A stretch of DNA of 64,000 nucleotides, from positions 1,195,699 to 1,259,698 of the forward strand of contig NZ_OMPC01000009.1 of assembly GCF_900312675.1 (NCBI RefSeq), written 5' to 3'. Made by a program: the position numbers and the translations under genes. Below the pieces are notes generated by a model that did not search any database, was not told where the DNA came from, and saw only the letters and a list, made by a program, of their open reading frames with translations. The DNA comes from Aliivibrio sp. EL58. GTDB lineage: Bacteria; Pseudomonadota; Gammaproteobacteria; Enterobacterales; Vibrionaceae. Positions 59,692-64,000 of this stretch are shown here, in pieces (position 1 is the first letter of the stretch; every line of letters begins with the position of its first letter).

Positions 59692-60596
59692 TGAAAATCG
59701 GTATTTTATCGCGCAACCAATCTCTTTACTCTACTAGCCGCTTAATTGAAGCTGCTGAGAGTCGTGGACACGAAGTAAAAGTAATTGATGCATTACGTTG
59801 CTATATGAATATCAATTCAGAAAAACCTCAGATCCACTTTAAAGGTGAAGAGCTTATTGATTACGATGCAATCATTCCTCGTATTGGCGCATCTGTAACG
59901 TTCTACGGAACAGCAGTATTACGTCAATTTGAAATGATGGGTGTATACCCTGTAAATGAATCAGTTGCGATCACTCGTTCTCGTGACAAACTACGCTCAA
60001 TGCAATTGCTTTCTCGCAAAGGTATTGGTATGCCTATTACAGGCTTCGCAAGTAAGCCTGATGACGTTAAAGACCTATTAGACATGGTTGGCGGTGCGCC
60101 AGTTGTGATCAAGCTCTTAGAAGGCACTCAAGGAATAGGTGTTGTTCTTGCAGAAACGCGTAAAGCAGCAGAAAGTGTTGTTGAAGCATTCATGGGCTTA
60201 AAAGCGAACATCATGGTTCAAGAGTTCATCAAGGAAGCTGGCGGTGCAGATATCCGTTGTTTCGTTATTGGTGGCAAAGTGATCGCAGCAATGAAGCGTC
60301 AAGGTGCAGAAGGCGAATTCCGCTCTAACTTACACCGTGGTGGTTCAGCGTCACTGGTAAAATTAACTCCAGAAGAGCGTAAGACAGCAGTAGCTGCAGC
60401 AAATATCATGGGGCTAAATGTAGCAGGTGTAGATTTACTTCGTTCTGAGCGTGGTCCACTAGTTATGGAAGTGAACTCATCTCCGGGCTTAGAAGGCATT
60501 GAAAAAGCAACAGGCAAAGATGTTGCTGGCCTAATTATTGATTTTATTGAGAAAACTGCAGCGACTAAAAGGACTAAAACTCGTGGCAAAGGCTAA
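59691..60596 (+). CDS. rimK: Ribosomal protein S6--L-glutamate ligase
   Basis: 301 residues of the ATP-grasp fold, beginning [23 protein letters not shown]-binding stretches include [17 protein letters not shown] near residue 140 and [18 protein letters not shown] near residue 262. It adds glutamates to the C-terminus of ribosomal protein S6 and can make polyglutamate. It is flanked by rimB and an aspartoacylase-like gene whose start lies inside its last codons. Confidence 0.95.
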   Translation: MKIGILSRNQSLYSTSRLIEAAESRGHEVKVIDALRCYMNINSEKPQIHFKGEELIDYDAIIPRIGASVTFYGTAVLRQFEMMGVYPVNESVAITRSRDKLRSMQLLSRKGIGMPITGFASKPDDVKDLLDMVGGAPVVIKLLEGTQGIGVVLAETRKAAESVVEAFMGLKANIMVQEFIKEAGGADIRCFVIGGKVIAAMKRQGAEGEFRSNLHRGGSASLVKLTPEERKTAVAAANIMGLNVAGVDLLRSERGPLVMEVNSSPGLEGIEKATGKDVAGLIIDFIEKTAATKRTKTRGKG

Positions 60597-61650
60597 AAAA
60601 AATCAAGCGTTTGAAATACTAACGCACTCGGTTGCACCTGGTGAAAGAAAGGTAATTGAGATTGAAGCCGCTAAGCTTTATACACACTCACCTCTATCGA
60701 TCCCTGTTGAGATCATTAACGGCCAGCATGCTGGCCCAATCCTGATGGTAAATGCTGCCATTCATGGTGATGAACTTAATGGTGTTGAAATTGTTCGACA
60801 GTTAATTAACAACGTTGATCCTAAGACATTAAAAGGAACGCTTATTGCAGTACCTATTGTTAATGTCTTTGGTTTCATCCATAAATCACGCTATCTTCCG
60901 GATCGCCGTGATTTAAACCGTTGCTTCCCTGGTTCAGAGAAAGGTTCGTTGGCATCTCGCATGGCACATACCTTCTTCACCCAAATAGCACAGCGTTGTG
61001 ATTATATTGTTGATCTACATACAGGTGCTATTCACAGAACGAATTTACCTCAACTTAGAGCGGATCTAAGCAACCCTGAAACGTTACGAATTGCACACGC
61101 TTTCGGCACGCCAGTGATTGTAGATTCACCTCTTCGCGATGGTTCTCTTCGTAGTGAAGCTGAAAAATGTGAGATCCCAGTATTAACGTATGAGGCAGGT
61201 GAAGCATTACGCTTTGAGCCTATCGCTATTAATGCGGGTTATGTAGGTGTACAACGTGTGATGCAAGCTATTGGTATGCTAAAAGCAAGCAGAAAACGCT
61301 TGCCAGAAGCCATCATTGCTAAATCAACAAGTTGGTTACGCGCAGAAAGCGACGGTATCTTACGTACGGTTGTAACTCTGGGTGAGCAAGTTGAGAAAGG
61401 TCAAGTTTTGGCTTATATCAGCGCACCATTAGGCCACAGTGAAATCGAACTTCGAGCTCATAAAGGCGGCATCGTTATTGGTCAACAAACCTTACCTTTA
61501 GTTAATGAAGGTGATGCTGTTTTCCATCTTGCTTACTTTACCGAAGACGATGAAATGGTTGGTCAAACGGTTGAAACGTATATCGATGAAATTATCGAAG
61601 CGGATACTGACCAATTAACTAACGGTCAAATCACGACATCTACACTTTAG
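60583..61650 (+). CDS. Succinylglutamate desuccinylase/aspartoacylase-family metallohydrolase
   Basis: 355 residues from a GTG at 60583, inside the end of rimK. No ATG is available before residue 50. It is an M14-type zinc hydrolase: the zinc motif HGDELNG (HxxE type) near residue 63, a conserved Arg pair in [15 protein letters not shown] near residue 105 and the third ligand in VDLHTGA near residue 147. A C-terminal beta domain resembling a barrel-sandwich hybrid covers about 260-340. Family members cleave N-acyl amino acids. Coupling to rimK suggests action on glutamate-containing products, which is inference. Confidence 0.87.
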   Translation: MAKAKKNQAFEILTHSVAPGERKVIEIEAAKLYTHSPLSIPVEIINGQHAGPILMVNAAIHGDELNGVEIVRQLINNVDPKTLKGTLIAVPIVNVFGFIHKSRYLPDRRDLNRCFPGSEKGSLASRMAHTFFTQIAQRCDYIVDLHTGAIHRTNLPQLRADLSNPETLRIAHAFGTPVIVDSPLRDGSLRSEAEKCEIPVLTYEAGEALRFEPIAINAGYVGVQRVMQAIGMLKASRKRLPEAIIAKSTSWLRAESDGILRTVVTLGEQVEKGQVLAYISAPLGHSEIELRAHKGGIVIGQQTLPLVNEGDAVFHLAYFTEDDEMVGQTVETYIDEIIEADTDQLTNGQITTSTL

Positions 61651-61674
61651 TATTTTTTACTAGCATTACTTATT

Positions 61675-61704
61675 AATAAGAGAGGTTCGCCTCTCTTATT
61701 TTAT
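61675..61704 (+). terminator. Terminator of the rimB-rimK operon
   Basis: AATAAGAGAGG (61675-61685) pairs with CCTCTCTTATT (61690-61700) around a stable TTCG tetraloop and is followed by T. Confidence 0.92.
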
Positions 61705-61720
61705 AATGAACTATCTGTTA

Positions 61721-62206
61721 TTACTGCACATCTATAATTTCATATTGCTGCTTCTTGCCAGCTAAATTCAATTCAAACTCATCACCAAGTTGCTGCCCTA
61801 TCATGGCTTTCCCAAGTGGAGCTGACGGCGTTATTAGTGAAAATGTCATTGTATTATGAGTGACTTTTACTCCACCCGCTGACGGACCGATAAAAAACAT
61901 ACTCTCGACATCATCTTGATTTACAAGCGTCACTAAAGCGCATTGGTTAATTGTACTATCTTCACTATATTCTAAACGCGGTAATTTACGATACGCTAGA
62001 ATATCAGCTTCACACTCAGCAACTCGTAGTGCTTGCCCATGAGCTAAATAAGAGGCTTCTAAGCCAAAGGTTTCATACTTACTGCGTGCAATCGCTTCTT
62101 TATCTGTCGCTTGATCAATGGCTCGTTGCGTGGCTTCTACTGCCATTTGATGAATTTGACGCAGCTCCTGAATGATGGAGCTTAATAACGCTTCTTTTTC
62201 TATCAT
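61721..62206 (-). CDS. GreA/GreB C-terminal-domain family protein
   Basis: 161 residues from the ATG at 62206 (MIEKEALL). The N-terminal half is a coiled-coil hairpin with SKYETFGLEASYLAHGQ near residue 45, and the C-terminal half is the Gre-type FKBP-like domain with ITPSAPLGKAMIGQQLGDEF near residue 125. Gre factors insert such a coiled coil into the RNA polymerase secondary channel. The canonical GreA tip (ENGDLxEN) is absent, so cleavage activity is doubtful. A polymerase-binding regulator is the best guess. Confidence 0.78.
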   Translation of the reverse strand: MIEKEALLSSIIQELRQIHQMAVEATQRAIDQATDKEAIARSKYETFGLEASYLAHGQALRVAECEADILAYRKLPRLEYSEDSTINQCALVTLVNQDDVESMFFIGPSAGGVKVTHNTMTFSLITPSAPLGKAMIGQQLGDEFELNLAGKKQQYEIIDVQ

Positions 62207-62230
62207 AAGTGAAATTACTTTATTGGAAAT

Positions 62231-62265
62231 ATAAAAAATGGCAGTTACGAATAACTGCCATTTCA
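62231..62265 (-). terminator. Terminator after the DUF3622 gene
   Basis: AAATGGCAGTTA (62236-62247) pairs perfectly with TAACTGCCATTT (62252-62263). On the minus strand it is followed by TTTTTT. Confidence 0.92.
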
Positions 62266-62303
62266 TGATATCTATTTTTCTATCACATTACTGTGATGAC
62301 AAA

Positions 62304-62624
62304 TTACTCTTCGTCGTATTCGTCTTCATCGTTTGCTGCATCACGAGCGGCTTCATATTCCGCTTTTTGTGCTGCTGATTTTTCTTTCTTACGCGCGATC
62401 ATTTCTTCTTTTTCGCTGCGTTGTTCCGCTTTACGATCATTACGAACTGCTTGCGTTTTTGCAAATTCAACAAGCTCTTTCTCTGCCCATTCAACTGCTT
62501 CTGCTTCGCTTTCAAAACCAAGCTGACGCTTAGATACAACCGTTCTGCGAGAAGTTACTTGGCGCGTAATTTCAGCAGCCCAAGCGTTACGTTTTTCTAC
62601 AATACGGTAATCAAATTTTGCCAT
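62304..62624 (-). CDS. DUF3622-family protein
   Basis: 106 residues. The first 55 form a compact domain with WAAEITRQVTSRRTVVSKRQ near residue 15, which I recall as DUF3622. The rest is a highly charged helix rich in Glu, Lys and Ala that ends in an acidic EDEYDEE tail. No signal peptide. The function is unknown. It is a single gene with its own terminator. Confidence 0.82.
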   Translation of the reverse strand: MAKFDYRIVEKRNAWAAEITRQVTSRRTVVSKRQLGFESEAEAVEWAEKELVEFAKTQAVRNDRKAEQRSEKEEMIARKKEKSAAQKAEYEAARDAANDEDEYDEE

Positions 62625-62793
62625 TTTTTTTTCCTAGAATTCGATAGTTAAGGGATAGATCATTGTTAAAAAATCCATCTATAACTGCAGTACAATATCT
62701 GCATTCCCTTTAATGCCCGCTATTAGAACACATCTAGCCAAAAATGCATCAAAAAGATGTCAATCTATAAGCGCTTTAAAGGAGAAGTTGATC

Positions 62794-63303
62794 TTATTTT
62801 TTTACAACTAAATGATTTCGGTTATCTCGACTACTGCGGATCAACTCGTCACCTTTCACAATATCAACGGATTTTGCTAATCGATCATATAGAAGTACAT
62901 TGACAGTCGCAGCTAAATTCATGCAACCAACGGTTGGAACATAAACGACATGATCAGCTCTATCTGCAACCTGTTGAGTAATTGAACCATCTTCAGGACC
63001 AAAAACATAAATTGCTTTGTCTGGATGTTGAAACTCAGGAAGAGATATCGCTCCCTCAGCAAGTTCAACACACACCACTTTCATGTCTGCTGGTAATTCA
63101 TCCAATAAACACTCAACACTGGTTAGCGGGATCTTGTTGGCTACTTTTTTAGTATCCGTTTGAAACTTTGCCGCACGATCATATCTCTCACCCGTATAAC
63201 GAACATCATCAACTTGATAACAACCAGCAGCACGCATCACTGCGCCGACATTCGTTGGGCTTTTTGGGTTACTCAAACCAATCGTAACGTGCGTATCTTT
63301 CAT
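62794..63303 (-). CDS. SpoU/TrmH-family RNA methyltransferase
   Basis: 169 residues from the ATG at 63303 (MKDTHVTIGL). It is a SPOUT knotted fold with all three motifs: SNPKSPTNVGAVMRAAG near residue 10, YVFGPEDGSIT near residue 100 and VPTVGCMNLAATVNVLLYD near residue 122. It transfers methyl from S-adenosylmethionine, probably to a ribose 2'-OH in tRNA or rRNA. The target cannot be read from sequence. There is no N-terminal substrate-binding domain. Confidence 0.9.
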   Translation of the reverse strand: MKDTHVTIGLSNPKSPTNVGAVMRAAGCYQVDDVRYTGERYDRAAKFQTDTKKVANKIPLTSVECLLDELPADMKVVCVELAEGAISLPEFQHPDKAIYVFGPEDGSITQQVADRADHVVYVPTVGCMNLAATVNVLLYDRLAKSVDIVKGDELIRSSRDNRNHLVVKK

Positions 63304-63342
63304 TGTTTCTTCCAACAGATAAAAATAAAGCGTTATTCTAAC

Positions 63343-63381
63343 AAAAAAACCGCTGAAGCCTAAGCCTCAGCGGTTTTTTTT
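63343..63381 (-). terminator. Terminator of purL
   Basis: AAAAAAACCGCTGA (63343-63356) pairs perfectly with TCAGCGGTTTTTTT (63367-63380) around a ten-base loop. Confidence 0.93.
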
Positions 63382-63501
63382 AAAAAGAGCCGTCTTTACC
63401 CAACTCTTTTATTCATTATAGGACATTGCATTCATAAAAATTTTAATATTTATCACAAATTTTTATTCATCCTAATAAATACTTGTCAGGTATGAACCTA
63501 A

Positions 63502-64000
63502 TTAACCGATATTCTTACGAGCGTTTTGGAACATACGCATCCAAGCACCATTCTCGCCCCAAGTCTCAGGAGCCCAAGAGTTAGCAACAGTACGGAATAC
63601 ACGCTCTGGGTGAGGCATCATGATCGTTACACGACCGTCCGTTGTTGTTAAACCTGTGATAGCGTTTGGTGAACCATTCGGGTTATTTGGATATTGCTGC
63701 GTTTGATTACCGTTGTTATCAACATAACGTAGAGCAACAGTACCTGAGTTTTCAATCGCGTTTAGGTGGTCGTTATCACGAACTTCTACGCGGCCTTCAC
63801 CGTGAGAAACAGCGATTGGCATACGAGAACCTTCCATCCCATTGAAAAATACAGAATCAGACTTCTGAACTTCAACTAGGCTGAAACGCGCTTCAAAACG
63901 CTCTGATTCGTTACGAACGAAACGTGGCCAATACTCTGCACCAGGGATAAGTTCACGTAGGTTAGATAACATCTGACAACCATTACATACACCTAGAGAG
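63502..64000 (-). CDS. purL: Phosphoribosylformylglycinamidine synthase, C-terminal glutaminase domain (partial)
   Basis: Only the last 165 or so residues are in the window; the gene enters from the right edge. The visible part is the class I glutamine amidotransferase domain: the nucleophile Cys in GVCNGCQM near the edge, and the catalytic His-Glu in [10 protein letters not shown] near the C-terminus. PurL makes FGAM from FGAR, glutamine and ATP in purine synthesis. The C-terminus [16 protein letters not shown] is typical of the large gamma-proteobacterial form. Confidence 0.96.
   Translation of the reverse strand, partial: SLGVCNGCQMLSNLRELIPGAEYWPRFVRNESERFEARFSLVEVQKSDSVFFNGMEGSRMPIAVSHGEGRVEVRDNDHLNAIENSGTVALRYVDNNGNQTQQYPNNPNGSPNAITGLTTTDGRVTIMMPHPERVFRTVANSWAPETWGENGAWMRMFQNARKNIG

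Overview
The window is an AT-rich, densely coded stretch of a Vibrionaceae large chromosome. The proteins look like Aliivibrio (probably the A. fischeri group). This rests on recognisable vibrio gene neighbourhoods (nrdR-ribD-ribE-ribB type, trmO-proS, rpmE2-rpmJ2, a yaeP-type gene, purL), a chitinase, an AcfD/SslE-type lipoprotein, a urease cluster and a nan cluster. No tRNA, rRNA, insertion sequence, phage or CRISPR array was seen. Two genes are cut by the window edges: the riboflavin gene at 1 and purL at 64000.

Layout. 1-3265 (-): riboflavin genes behind nrdR. 3444-5843 (+): a NIT-domain chemoreceptor and a small lipoprotein. 5917-10368 (-): a large AcfD/SslE-like M60 metalloprotease lipoprotein. 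10625-11875 (-): glyA with a PurR-type box. 12221-13237: a YitT-type membrane protein and an MliC-like lysozyme inhibitor. 13308-19323 (-): a five-gene Yej/Opp-type peptide importer. 19586-27127 (-): a 55-codon small ORF and then a probable six-gene catabolic operon (RidA, aldehyde dehydrogenase, M19 dipeptidase, BCCT transporter and two proteins I cannot assign), divergent from a LysR regulator (27297). 28250-31595: gmhB, then metNIQ behind a tandem MetJ operator and a 30-codon ORF. 31658-32052 (-): zinc-independent L36/L31 paralogues behind a 28-bp palindrome of Zur type. 32198-34761 (+): trmO and proS.

35234-45415 (+) is a nickel/urease block: a Nik-type ABC importer followed by ureD-A-B-C-E-F-G. 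Nickel uptake, the apoenzyme and all four nickel-insertion chaperones are therefore encoded side by side. A protein with three fused RidA domains follows (45500-46768). 46892-54113 is a sialic-acid catabolism cluster: YhcH, SSS transporter, NanK, NanE, NagA, an RpiR-type NanR and NanA. A shared 15-bp inverted motif occurs in all three of its control regions, and I read it as the NanR operator. 54243-57300 holds a YaeP/DUF4250 pair and a multidomain GH18 chitinase. 57412-58758 (-) is an NSS-type transporter.

59086-61650 (+) holds a candidate small RNA or attenuating leader directly in front of a RimB-RimK-aspartoacylase-like operon. 61721-64000 (-) holds a Gre-like factor, a DUF3622 protein, a SpoU methyltransferase and the end of purL. 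The most promising uncharacterised items are the LysR-linked BCCT/ALDH/dipeptidase operon with two unknown proteins, the leader RNA upstream of rimB-rimK, the small ORF fused by ATGA overlap to metN, the single-chain triple RidA protein, and the nan operator set.
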